Shown here in pieces: positions 6,530-13,813 of a DNA stretch of 13,912 bases (position 1 is its first letter; each line of letters opens with the position of its first letter). This DNA comes from JAMOBE01 sp039908285 (lineage in GTDB: Bacteria > Pseudomonadota > Alphaproteobacteria > Rhodospirillales > Rhodospirillaceae): NCBI GenBank assembly GCA_039908285.1, contig JAMOBE010000097.1, positions 1-13,912 on the forward strand. The letters are read 5' to 3'. The translations under genes and the position numbers were made by a program. The notes beneath the pieces are model-generated. The model was not told the origin of the DNA. It saw only the letters and a program-made list of their open reading frames with translations, and ran no database searches.

Positions 6530-7426
6530 TCACGGAATCGATCTGGCAATGCGAAAGCCGGTACTGAAGAAGCGGTCCTCGGCAACGATTCCGATGCGGC
6601 TGGACGAGCGCAGGTCAAAGAAATTCCCATCCCAGGAGCCGCCCCGAACAACGCGCAATGGGGACCCATCGCATTTCCGCGCGGCGCCGTCCACGGGAGC
6701 CCCGGCATGCGAGCCGACGAAGCAATCCTCCACCCATTCCCAGACGTTGCCATGCATGTCATGGAGCCCAAAGGCGTTCGCCGCCTTGCTGGCCGCCGGA
6801 TGCGTCTTGCTGCCGGAATTGGCATTGTACCACGCCACCTCGTTCAGACAGTTTTTGTCCGATCCACAGGACCACTCGCCTGTTCCGCCTGCGCGCGACG
6901 CGTATTCCCATTCGGCTTCCGTAAGCAGTCGATACGGGCCGCTCCCGTTGCTGTTTCCGCTCACCTTCCTGTTGAGCCATTTGACGAACGCGCTGGCGTC
7001 CTCCCAGGACACGCAGACCACCGGGTCGTGCTCCGACTGATCGAAGCCGGGCCGGCGCCAGGTCCGCCCTTCCCGGCTGACCCATTTCGACGCGGACCAG
7101 TGATAGCATGAGTTATCGACGGTATGACCGCTCGCGTTGACGAACGCAGCCCACTGTCCCACCGTCACCTCGGACCGGCCGACGGCAAAAGGTCGGGAGA
7201 GGGTGACCTGATGCGGCGGCTTCTCATCATCATCCCCGTCCTGGGAGCCCATGATGAACTGACCGGCCGGAACGACAACCATCTCCGGACATTCCTGGCA
7301 GTCCCGGAACGTTGTTCCTGGCGCACGGTCCTTGTCATCATTCCCCGCCCAGGCCAGGAGTGGCACCACAATGACCATGGTCAGGAAAACGCCAAGCGCA
7401 ACGATGGAACGTCCCGTCTTGATCAT
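6530..7426 (-). CDS. Exported SUMF1 / FGE-sulfatase domain protein
   Basis: A 298-aa protein with a signal peptide at about residues 5-28 and then a full SUMF1 (formylglycine-generating enzyme-like) domain. Hallmarks are MVVVPAGQFIMGS (about 49-61), RLLTEAEWEYASRAG (166-180), GLHDMHGNVWEWVEDC (220-235), RVVRGGSW (258-265) and the final GFRIAR (290-295). True FGE enzymes use a copper-binding cysteine pair in the region after RGGS and usually end GFRC; neither is present here, so formylglycine formation is unlikely. Proteins of this type are often of unknown role or bind ligands. ATG 7426 has GGGGGGGA 5 bases upstream; a GTG at 7441 is in frame but lacks a good site. It lies 57 bp downstream of yejF on the same strand and may have its own promoter. 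Confidence 0.85.
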   Translation of the reverse strand: MIKTGRSIVALGVFLTMVIVVPLLAWAGNDDKDRAPGTTFRDCQECPEMVVVPAGQFIMGSQDGDDDEKPPHQVTLSRPFAVGRSEVTVGQWAAFVNASGHTVDNSCYHWSASKWVSREGRTWRRPGFDQSEHDPVVCVSWEDASAFVKWLNRKVSGNSNGSGPYRLLTEAEWEYASRAGGTGEWSCGSDKNCLNEVAWYNANSGSKTHPAASKAANAFGLHDMHGNVWEWVEDCFVGSHAGAPVDGAARKCDGSPLRVVRGGSWDGNFFDLRSSSRIGIVAEDRFFSTGFRIARSIP

Positions 7427-7455
7427 GGATATCCCCCCCACATGTACTACTGATT

Positions 7456-7468
7456 GCGGCTCCGCCGC
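7456..7468. other. Short GC hairpin between yejF and the SUMF1-domain gene
   Basis: GCGGC (7456-7460) and GCCGC (7464-7468) form a 5-bp stem with a 3-base loop. No T run follows on the minus strand, so it is at best a weak or factor-assisted terminator of the yej operon. Confidence 0.3.
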
Positions 7469-7483
7469 ATTATGTTATCGATC

Positions 7484-9205
7484 TCAAGAGTCTTCGCGGG
7501 CTGCGAAAATCCCACCAGCCGGGGGAAATCTAGCATCGTTCTCCCCTGGCGGCCAGGATTCCGGACCGGGCTCGTCCACGTCCATGGCGAAGGCGGCCGA
7601 CATCAGGGCGCGGGTGTAGGGCTGCCGGGGGTTCGAGAACAGCTCCGCGGCGGGGCCGGCCTCGACCACCCGGCCGTCCTTCATCACCACCAGGTGCTCG
7701 GCCAGGGCGCGCACCACGCGCAGGTCGTGGCTGATGAACAGGTAGGCCAGGCGGTAGCGGGTCTGGAGGTCGCGCAGGAGATCCACCATCTGCGCCTGCA
7801 CCGACACGTCGAGGGCGCTGGTGGGCTCGTCGAGGACGATGAAGCGGGGCTTCAGGACCAGGGCGCGGGCGATGGCGATGCGCTGGCGCTGTCCACCCGA
7901 GAACTCGTGGGGGTAGCGGTCCTGGCTGGCGGCGTCCAGGCCCACCTCCTCCAGCGCCCGCCCGATCAGGGCGCGGCGCTCGTCGCGGCTGCCGCCCATG
8001 CCGTGGACCAGCAGGCCCTCCTCGACGATCTGGCCCACCGACAGCCGGGGACTGAGGGAACCATAGGGGTCCTGGAACACGATCTGCATCTGCCGGCGCA
8101 GCGGGCGCAGCTCCCCGGTCCCCAGGCCGTCGATGGCCCGGCCCATGAAGCGCACCCGGCCCTCGCTGTGGATCAGCCGCAGCAGCGCCTTGCCCAGCGT
8201 GGTCTTGCCCGAGCCGCTCTCGCCCACCACGCCGACGGTGTGGCCCTCGCGGATGGTGAGGCTGATGCCGTCCACCGCCTTGATGTGGTCCACGGTGCGG
8301 CGGATCAGCCCCCGGCGGACCGGGAACCACACCCGCAAATCCTCCGCCGCCATGATCTCGGGCGCGTCGGCGGCCGCGGCGGCCGGCCCGCCCCGCGGCT
8401 CCGAGGCCAGCAGGACGCGGGTGTAGGGGTGCTCCGGCGCCGCCATGATCCGGGACACCGGCCCGTGCTCGACGATGCGGCCGTCCTTCATCACGCAGAC
8501 GCTGTCCGCCACCTTGCGCACGATGGTCAGGTCGTGGGTGATGAACAGCACCGCCATGCCGAATTTGGCCTGCAAGTCTTTGAGGAGCCTCAGGATCTGC
8601 GCCTGGATGGTGACGTCGAGCGCCGTCGTCGGCTCGTCGGCGATCAGGAGGTCCGGCTCGTTGGCCAGCGCCATGGCGATCATCACCCGCTGGCGCTGCC
8701 CTCCCGAAAGCTCGTGCGGCAGCGCCCCGAGGCGACTCGCCGCCTCCGGCAGGCCGACCAGATGGAGAAGCTCCAGCACCCGCTCGCGCACCGCCCGTCC
8801 CGTCAGGCCCTTGTGAATCTCCAGCACCTCGCCGACCTGCCGCTCGATGGCGTGCAGGGGGTTGAGGGAGGTCATGGGCTCCTGGAACACCATGGCGATG
8901 CGATCACCCCGCACCGCCCGCAGCGTCGCCTCCGGCGCCCCGAGAAGGTCCTGGCCGTGCAGCCGGATGCTGCCCGATGGGTGCCAGGCCCGGGGATAGG
9001 GCAGAAGCTGGAGGATCGACAGCGCCGTCACCGACTTGCCCGAGCCGCTCTCCCCCACCAGGGCCAGAGTCTCGCCCCGGTTGAGGTCAAAGCCCACGTG
9101 GTTCACCGCCCGCACCGCGGTGTCGCCGCGACCGAACCACACCGAGAGGTCACGCACCTGGAGCAGGGGGGAAGTATGGGGAGTGGGAGGGGGAGGCGTT
9201 GTCAT
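7484..9205 (-). CDS. yejF: Peptide ABC transporter, double ATP-binding subunit (YejF-type)
   Basis: A 573-aa ATPase with two fused nucleotide-binding domains, powering oligopeptide import at the cytoplasmic face of the inner membrane. The first domain (about 15-265) has Walker A GESGSGKS (51-58), signature LSGGQ (166-170) and Walker B LLIADEPT (186-193). The second (about 285-540) has GESGSGKT (328-335), FSGGQ (435-439) and FIVLDEPT (455-462). Q-loops (FQEP, FQDP) and H-loops (THD, SHD) are intact, so both sites look functional. A 35-residue low-complexity tail extends beyond the domain. It starts 10 bp after yejE with GAGGGA upstream and is the last gene of the yejBEF operon. OppD/OppF fusions of other dipeptide systems look alike, but the yejB-yejE neighbours favour Yej. 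Confidence 0.92.
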   Translation of the reverse strand: MTTPPPPTPHTSPLLQVRDLSVWFGRGDTAVRAVNHVGFDLNRGETLALVGESGSGKSVTALSILQLLPYPRAWHPSGSIRLHGQDLLGAPEATLRAVRGDRIAMVFQEPMTSLNPLHAIERQVGEVLEIHKGLTGRAVRERVLELLHLVGLPEAASRLGALPHELSGGQRQRVMIAMALANEPDLLIADEPTTALDVTIQAQILRLLKDLQAKFGMAVLFITHDLTIVRKVADSVCVMKDGRIVEHGPVSRIMAAPEHPYTRVLLASEPRGGPAAAAADAPEIMAAEDLRVWFPVRRGLIRRTVDHIKAVDGISLTIREGHTVGVVGESGSGKTTLGKALLRLIHSEGRVRFMGRAIDGLGTGELRPLRRQMQIVFQDPYGSLSPRLSVGQIVEEGLLVHGMGGSRDERRALIGRALEEVGLDAASQDRYPHEFSGGQRQRIAIARALVLKPRFIVLDEPTSALDVSVQAQMVDLLRDLQTRYRLAYLFISHDLRVVRALAEHLVVMKDGRVVEAGPAAELFSNPRQPYTRALMSAAFAMDVDEPGPESWPPGENDARFPPAGGIFAAREDS

Positions 9206-9215
9206 GACGGGTCCC

Positions 9216-10271
9216 TCACGCCACGGCCTTGCGCGGGTCGAAGGCGTCGCGCACCGCCTCGCCGACGAACACCAGGAGAGTCAGCATGGTCGCCACCACC
9301 AGGAACCCGGTGATGCCGAGCCACGGGGCGTTCAGGTTCTCCTTGCCCTGGCGCAACAGGTCCCCGAGGGAGGCCGATCCCGGCGGCAGCCCAAGGCCGA
9401 GGAAGTCGAGCGCCGTCAGCGCTATGATCGACCCGGACAGGATGAACGGCGTGAAGGTCAGGGTCGCCACCATGGCGTTGGGCAGCACGTGGCGGACGAT
9501 GATCCGCGCGTCCGCGACCCCGAGCGCCCGCGCCGCCTGGACATAGTCGAAATTGCGCGCCCGCAGGAACTCGGCGCGGACCACCCCCACCAGCGCCGTC
9601 CAGCTGAACAGCAGCAGGATGGCGAGCAGGCTCCAGAACCCCGGGACAATGACGCTGGAGACGATGATCAGGATGAACAGTTCCGGCAGACCACTCCAGA
9701 TTTCCAGAAACCTCTGCATCAACAGGTCCACCCAGCCGCCGAAATAGCCCTGCACCGCGCCGGCGGCGATGCCGATGCTGGAGGCGACGACGGTGAGCGC
9801 CAGCCCGAACAGCACCGACAGGCGGAACCCATAGATCAGCCGCGCCACCACGTCCCGCCCCTGATCGTCGGTGCCGAGCCAGTTGTCGCCGGCGGGTGGC
9901 GCCGGCGTCGGCACCGTCAGGGTGTAGTTGATGGTGCCGTAGCTGTAGCGGACCGGTGGCCACAGCATCCAGCCCCGGCTGGTGATCCGCTCGGCCAGGT
10001 AGGGGTCGCGGAAGTCGGCGAGGGTCGCGAAGTCGCCGCCGAAGTCGGTCTCGGCGTAGTCCACGGCCGCCGGAACGAAGAGGTGACCGTCGTAGACCAC
10101 CAGCAGCGGCCGGTCGTTGGCGATGACCTCGGCGAACAGGCTGGTCACGAACAGGGCGAGGAACAGCCACAGCGCCCAGAACCCGCGGCGGTTGGCGCGA
10201 AACAGGGCGAGGCGCCGCCGGGTCAGCGGCGAGATGTGGATATGAATGCGCTGGCGAAGCGGGCCGGCCAT
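9216..10271 (-). CDS. yejE: Peptide ABC transporter permease (YejE-type)
   Basis: A 351-aa inner-membrane permease of the oligopeptide importer. There is one membrane span at about 32-52 and a periplasmic stretch to about 145. The permease domain follows with spans near 151-175, 195-222, 267-290 and 318-340. The DDQGRDVVARLIYGFR motif at about 135-150 is typical of DppC/OppC/YejE permeases. The cytoplasmic EAA coupling loop is AARALGVADARIIVRHVLPN (about 246-265). The ATG at 10271 overlaps the yejB stop in TGATG, with GGAGG 4 bases upstream, so translation is coupled; a GTG one codon earlier is possible. It forms the heterodimeric channel with YejB. Confidence 0.93.
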   Translation of the reverse strand: MAGPLRQRIHIHISPLTRRRLALFRANRRGFWALWLFLALFVTSLFAEVIANDRPLLVVYDGHLFVPAAVDYAETDFGGDFATLADFRDPYLAERITSRGWMLWPPVRYSYGTINYTLTVPTPAPPAGDNWLGTDDQGRDVVARLIYGFRLSVLFGLALTVVASSIGIAAGAVQGYFGGWVDLLMQRFLEIWSGLPELFILIIVSSVIVPGFWSLLAILLLFSWTALVGVVRAEFLRARNFDYVQAARALGVADARIIVRHVLPNAMVATLTFTPFILSGSIIALTALDFLGLGLPPGSASLGDLLRQGKENLNAPWLGITGFLVVATMLTLLVFVGEAVRDAFDPRKAVA

Positions 10272-11341
10272 CACACCTCCCGCTTCGCGAAGTCGATGCG
10301 GGGGTCGACGGCGTGATAGGCCAGGTCGCTGACCAGATTGAGGGCAAGGCCGATCAGTCCGAAGAAGTACAGGGTGCCGAAGATCACCGGATAGTCCCGG
10401 TTGATGACGGCCTCGAACCCCAGCAGCCCGAGCCCGTCCAGGGAAAAGATCACCTCGATCAGCACCGATCCGGTGAACAGCATGTTGATCAGGGCCGCCG
10501 GAAAGCCAGCCACCACCAGCAGCATGGCGTTGCGGAACACGTGGCCATAGAGCACCTGGTGGCGGGTCAGGCCCTTGGCCCGCGCCGTGACCACGTACTG
10601 CTTGTTGATTTCCTCGATGAAGGAATTCTTGGTCAGCATGGTCAGGCCGGCGAAGTTGCCGATCACCATCGCCAGCACCGGCAGCGTCAGGTGCCAGAAA
10701 TAGTCGCCGACGCGCTGCAACCAGCTCAGGTCCGCCCAGTTGTCGGAGGTCAACCCCCGCAGCGGGAACCAGTCGAAATAGCGCCCGCCCGCGAACAGGA
10801 CGATGAGGAGGATGGCGAACAGGAACGCCGGCACCGCATAGCCGATGATGATGGCCCAGCTCGTCGCCACGTCGAAACGCGAGCCATCCCGCACCGCCTT
10901 GGCGACGCCAAGGGGAATCGACACCAGATAGACGATCAGCGTGCTCCAGATGCCGAGGGAAGCGGACACCGGCAGCTTGTCGATGATCAGGTCCACCACC
11001 GACCGATCGCGGTAATAGCTCTTGCCCAGGTCGAAGGACAGATAGTTCCGCATCATGAGAAGGAACCGCTCATGGGCCGGCCGGTCGAACCCGAATTGTT
11101 TCTCGAGCGACTTGACGAACTCGGGATCGAGCCCCTGCGCCCCCCGGTACTTGCCGCCCACCTCCGACCCCCCGGCTCCGGAAATGCGGGCGGTGGCCGC
11201 CACCCCGGTGCCCTGCAACTTCGACAGCATCAGCTCGACCGGCCCGCCGGGGGCGATCTGCACGATGGCGAAGTTGATCACCATGATCCCGAGGATGGTC
11301 AGCGGAATGAGCGCCAGGCGGCGGAGGATATAGGCGAACAT
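10271..11341 (-). CDS. yejB: Peptide ABC transporter permease (YejB-type)
   Basis: A 356-aa inner-membrane permease that pairs with YejE. The first span lies at about 8-30 (FAYILRRLALIPLTILG). A long periplasmic insertion (about 40-125) is characteristic of YejB. Further spans lie near 130-150, 162-185, 217-238, 272-295 and 318-340. The EAA-like loop is about 252-271 (TARAKGLTRHQVLYGHVFRN). The frame is open for 61 codons upstream, but the true start is most likely ATG 11341, where the family begins (MFAYILRR) and CGGGGA lies 7 bases upstream. It is the first gene of the operon. No yejA solute-binding protein gene precedes it; the next gene upstream is the divergent AAA ATPase. Confidence 0.93.
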   Translation of the reverse strand: MFAYILRRLALIPLTILGIMVINFAIVQIAPGGPVELMLSKLQGTGVAATARISGAGGSEVGGKYRGAQGLDPEFVKSLEKQFGFDRPAHERFLLMMRNYLSFDLGKSYYRDRSVVDLIIDKLPVSASLGIWSTLIVYLVSIPLGVAKAVRDGSRFDVATSWAIIIGYAVPAFLFAILLIVLFAGGRYFDWFPLRGLTSDNWADLSWLQRVGDYFWHLTLPVLAMVIGNFAGLTMLTKNSFIEEINKQYVVTARAKGLTRHQVLYGHVFRNAMLLVVAGFPAALINMLFTGSVLIEVIFSLDGLGLLGFEAVINRDYPVIFGTLYFFGLIGLALNLVSDLAYHAVDPRIDFAKREV

Positions 11342-11473
11342 CGATTGTCCCCGGAACTGGATCCGCTCCCCACCGTCGGCCCGTCCGACCCCACGGCCCA
11401 CGATCATAGGAGGGCTTCCCCGGTGAGGCAACCGCCCCGTGGGATACGGACGGGCAATCGCACCCTTATGCGA

Positions 11474-11523
11474 TTGTCCTGACAAATTAGGACATTCTGC
11501 TGTTTTATGTTTGAAATTTGTCA
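11474..11523. repeat. Nested inverted repeats in the yejB-rloA divergent region (candidate operator)
   Basis: TGACAAATT (11480-11488) and AATTTGTCA (11515-11523) form a perfect 9-bp inverted repeat with 26 bases between. A second palindrome, TTGTC-CT-GACAA, lies at 11474-11485. A third pair, GTCCT/AGGAC, lies at 11476-11480 and 11489-11493. A further TGACAAAA occurs at 11550-11557. The right arm overlaps the -35 box of the ATPase promoter, so repressor binding there could control the defence-like genes. Confidence 0.55.
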
Positions 11524-11539
11524 TAGGGATGCATATTTT
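11511..11539 (+). promoter_or_regulatory. Promoter of the RloA/RloB operon
   Basis: TTGAAA (11511-11516), a 17-bp spacer and TATTTT (11534-11539) make a good sigma-70 promoter in an AT-rich stretch unlike the surrounding GC-rich DNA. Transcription would begin near 11546, and AAGGGGA at 11556-11562 lies 8 bases before the ATG at 11571. Confidence 0.6.
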
Positions 11540-11570
11540 GCGTTGAAAGTGACAAAAGGGGACGCGTTCG

Positions 11571-12893
11571 ATGCTGCTGCGTTTCGGCGTCGAGAATCAC
11601 CGGTCCATCAAGGGGTACCAGGAACTGTCGTTCATGGCCTCCAGGGCCATCAAGGACAGCCCGGACCCGCTGCGGGAGCTTCCCGGCATCAAGGGCCACG
11701 TGCTGCCGGTCGCGGCCCTCTACGGCGCCAATGCCTCGGGCAAGACGTCGGTGGTCAGGGCTTTGGTGTATTTTCAGGAAGCGGTCCTCTATTCACATCG
11801 CCGCGGAGAACCAGGGTCTCCCATACTGACGAACCCGTTCCTGCTCGATGAAAAGTTTACCTCCACCCCGACGAGAATGAACTGCGATTTCGTTCATGAT
11901 GGGGTCCGCTATCATTTCGGATTCAAACTGACCTCCAGGGAGATCGTTGAAGAATGGCTTTACGCCTATCCAAATGGCCGCCAGCAAATCTGGTATCATC
12001 TGAAGGCTGGCGAACCCCCGGTTCTTGGTGCCGCCCTGGGTCGGCGTCGCAAGGATCTTTATGGTAAGCGTCCAAACAGTCTGTTTCTGTCCGCAGCCGC
12101 GCAGAACAATCACGAAAAACTTGGAATGATTATTGACTACTTTCGCTCATGGCCCTCCGTATATATTGGCAAATCTGAGGCAATACAGAGGAAACTCGGC
12201 CGCATGATTGCCGATGATGCAGGGAAGGCACGGCTGTTGGACATTATTCGTGCGGCTGATATTGGCGTTATCGATGTTGATGCGCGCAAGATAGTTGTTG
12301 ATATGTCAGAGTCAGCAGGAGAAATCGAAAAAATAGAACAACTTGACCGTGAAGAATTCGACAATTATGCTATCATTATTTCTAACGGCGATGAGATATA
12401 TAGAGATGGTGAAGGCAAAGCGGCTGTTCACAGTATTGTCTTCAAGCATACATCATCTGATGGCAGTGATGTTACATTTCCGTGGCGCAACGAAAGTCAC
12501 GGCACTCACAGATATATTTACATTGCCGTTCCAGTGCTACAAGCGCTTGACACAGGCAGTCCCATCATCGTCGATGAACTGGACTCCAGTCTGCACCCGT
12601 TGCTGTCGCGCAAGATCGTCGAGCTGTTCAACAATCCGCGGACCAATCCGAAGGGGGCGCAGCTTCTTTTCACCACCCATGATTCGTCGCTTCTGAGCCG
12701 CAACCTGCTGCGGCGGGATCAGATCTGGTTCACCGAGAAGGATCGGGGCGGGGCGACGCACCTCTATCCCTTGACCGACATCGCGACCCGCGCTCATGAC
12801 AATCTGGAGAAGGGGTACCTGGACGGTCGCTTCGGAGCCATTCCCTACGTCCGGCCGGTGGATGACTGGTTCAACAGAAAGGTGGATCCATGA
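11571..12893 (+). CDS. AAA15/RloA-type ATPase, probable AbiL-like defence component
   Basis: A 440-aa ATPase of the SMC/ABC-like AAA15-AAA21 group. The N-terminus MLLRFGVENHRSIKGYQELSF is the usual first strand of the family. Walker A is GANASGKT (52-59). A long insert (about 75-300) should form the arm and sensor region. The ABC-like signature is ESHGT (308-312), Walker B is PIIVDELDSSLHP (D335, E336) and the switch histidine is in FTTHDSSLL (H370). All catalytic parts are present. Its stop overlaps the ATG of an RloB-type gene (ATGA), the arrangement of RloA-RloB and of the abortive-infection pair AbiLi-AbiLii. By analogy with other ATPase/Toprim pairs it likely senses phage and controls the partner; this is inference. 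GC is about 72% near Walker A and 62% at the 3' end but 35-42% between about 12100 and 12420, suggesting foreign or recombined DNA. Confidence 0.88.
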   Translation: MLLRFGVENHRSIKGYQELSFMASRAIKDSPDPLRELPGIKGHVLPVAALYGANASGKTSVVRALVYFQEAVLYSHRRGEPGSPILTNPFLLDEKFTSTPTRMNCDFVHDGVRYHFGFKLTSREIVEEWLYAYPNGRQQIWYHLKAGEPPVLGAALGRRRKDLYGKRPNSLFLSAAAQNNHEKLGMIIDYFRSWPSVYIGKSEAIQRKLGRMIADDAGKARLLDIIRAADIGVIDVDARKIVVDMSESAGEIEKIEQLDREEFDNYAIIISNGDEIYRDGEGKAAVHSIVFKHTSSDGSDVTFPWRNESHGTHRYIYIAVPVLQALDTGSPIIVDELDSSLHPLLSRKIVELFNNPRTNPKGAQLLFTTHDSSLLSRNLLRRDQIWFTEKDRGGATHLYPLTDIATRAHDNLEKGYLDGRFGAIPYVRPVDDWFNRKVDP

Positions 12894-13528
12894 GCCGCCG
12901 GCCCCCTCCCAGTCTGGAGCGTCGTCCTTCCCAACGAAAGCCGAAGGCGAAGATCGTCATTTTCTGCGAGGGCCGCAATACCGAGCCGCGATACCTTGAG
13001 GCTTTTGTCCGCGATCACGGTGCGTCTCAACTGGTTGAAATCGATAGCAGCTCAGGCGTTCCTTCGACTCAAATCGATGCCGCTATCAACTTTCGCAAGC
13101 AACTCAGGCGCAACAGCGACAGGTATGATCGCGAGCATACAAGTGTCTGGTGCGTTATTGATCGCGACACCCATCCCAATTGGGATGCGTCATTGCAACG
13201 AGCCAGGGACAACGACATAGAGATTGCTCAATCCACCCCCTGCATCGAGTTGTGGGCAATCTACCATTACGATGCATACAACAGACCGGGGTGCTGTGCC
13301 GACCTGCAGAAACATCTGAAAACCTTAATGCCGGCCTACGACCACGACAGGGGTGCCGAGTTCGACTACAAGGCAATGGCCAAGGACCTGGATAAAGCCA
13401 TGCGCAACGCCGAGGCGGGCCGCATGGCGCGTGACGCCGAGGGCACGTCGCTCGGCAACCCCTCGACCACCTTCGACCTTCTCCTGAAGGTAATTCAGGA
13501 GACCAGAAAGCTCATCAGCGCGGCCTGA
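12890..13528 (+). CDS. RloB family protein, probable Toprim-like effector (AbiLii-like)
   Basis: A 212-aa protein matching the RloB family. After a basic, proline-rich N-terminus (about 1-20) comes KIVIFCEGRNTEPRYLEAF with acidic E27 and E32. Then follow VWCVIDRDTH with D91 and D93, the STPCIELW motif (115-122) and a C-terminal NPSTT (190-194). The glutamate after the first strand and the later DxD resemble a Toprim metal site, which suggests nuclease activity; that fold assignment is inference. It overlaps the ATPase gene by 4 bases, so translation is coupled and the two products probably act as one complex. RloB genes were first noted in type I restriction loci and occur as half of AbiL-like phage-defence pairs. 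No restriction-modification genes are visible here. GC is about 52% in the middle against 62-68% at the ends. Confidence 0.85.
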   Translation: MSRRPPPSLERRPSQRKPKAKIVIFCEGRNTEPRYLEAFVRDHGASQLVEIDSSSGVPSTQIDAAINFRKQLRRNSDRYDREHTSVWCVIDRDTHPNWDASLQRARDNDIEIAQSTPCIELWAIYHYDAYNRPGCCADLQKHLKTLMPAYDHDRGAEFDYKAMAKDLDKAMRNAEAGRMARDAEGTSLGNPSTTFDLLLKVIQETRKLISAA

Positions 13529-13813
13529 CCAGGGGCGTTGCCGACGTTTATGGTGCTTGATAGCCCCCCGAGTCGACGAGTCGGGAATGCCCTGAGCCCT
13601 GCCCCACTCGAAATTCGATCGCATTTCATGCGAAAACCCGCTTTGCTTGCAAGGCGGTGGGTTGAGGTATATACAGAACATTTGTTAGATAGGTACAATT
13701 TTTGTGCGTGTTGGATTTTTTGATGCAAATGGGAATATACCTTGAATCCGCTGAGTCCCGGAAAAATGCCGAAATGGGTTGCGCGATGAAGCGGAATAGA
13801 TTCGAATCGGGGT
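13529..13813. other. Non-coding region between the RloB gene and a partial transposase
   Basis: No gene is evident. The stretch becomes AT-rich from about 13665. It contains small hairpins: CGCAT/ATGCG at 13620-13632, and an imperfect one around 13633-13665 that could terminate transcription weakly. One end of the insertion sequence whose coding part begins at 13814 probably lies here, but I cannot fix its inverted repeat from one side only. Confidence 0.45.

Noticed and set aside
7454..9313. 619-codon open frame antisense to yejF
   Set aside because: It lies opposite an ABC ATPase with two complete Walker/signature sets. The composition is antisense-like (many H, Q, D, A) with no ribosome site or domain.
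9036..11482. Two long plus-strand frames opposite yejE and yejB
   Set aside because: The minus-strand permeases are certain from their motifs and membrane spans. The plus frames are low-complexity Q/H/R-rich shadows.
11342..11524. N-terminal extension of yejB by 61 codons
   Set aside because: YejB proteins begin at MFAYILRR. The extension runs through the divergent promoter and palindromes and has no ribosome site support.
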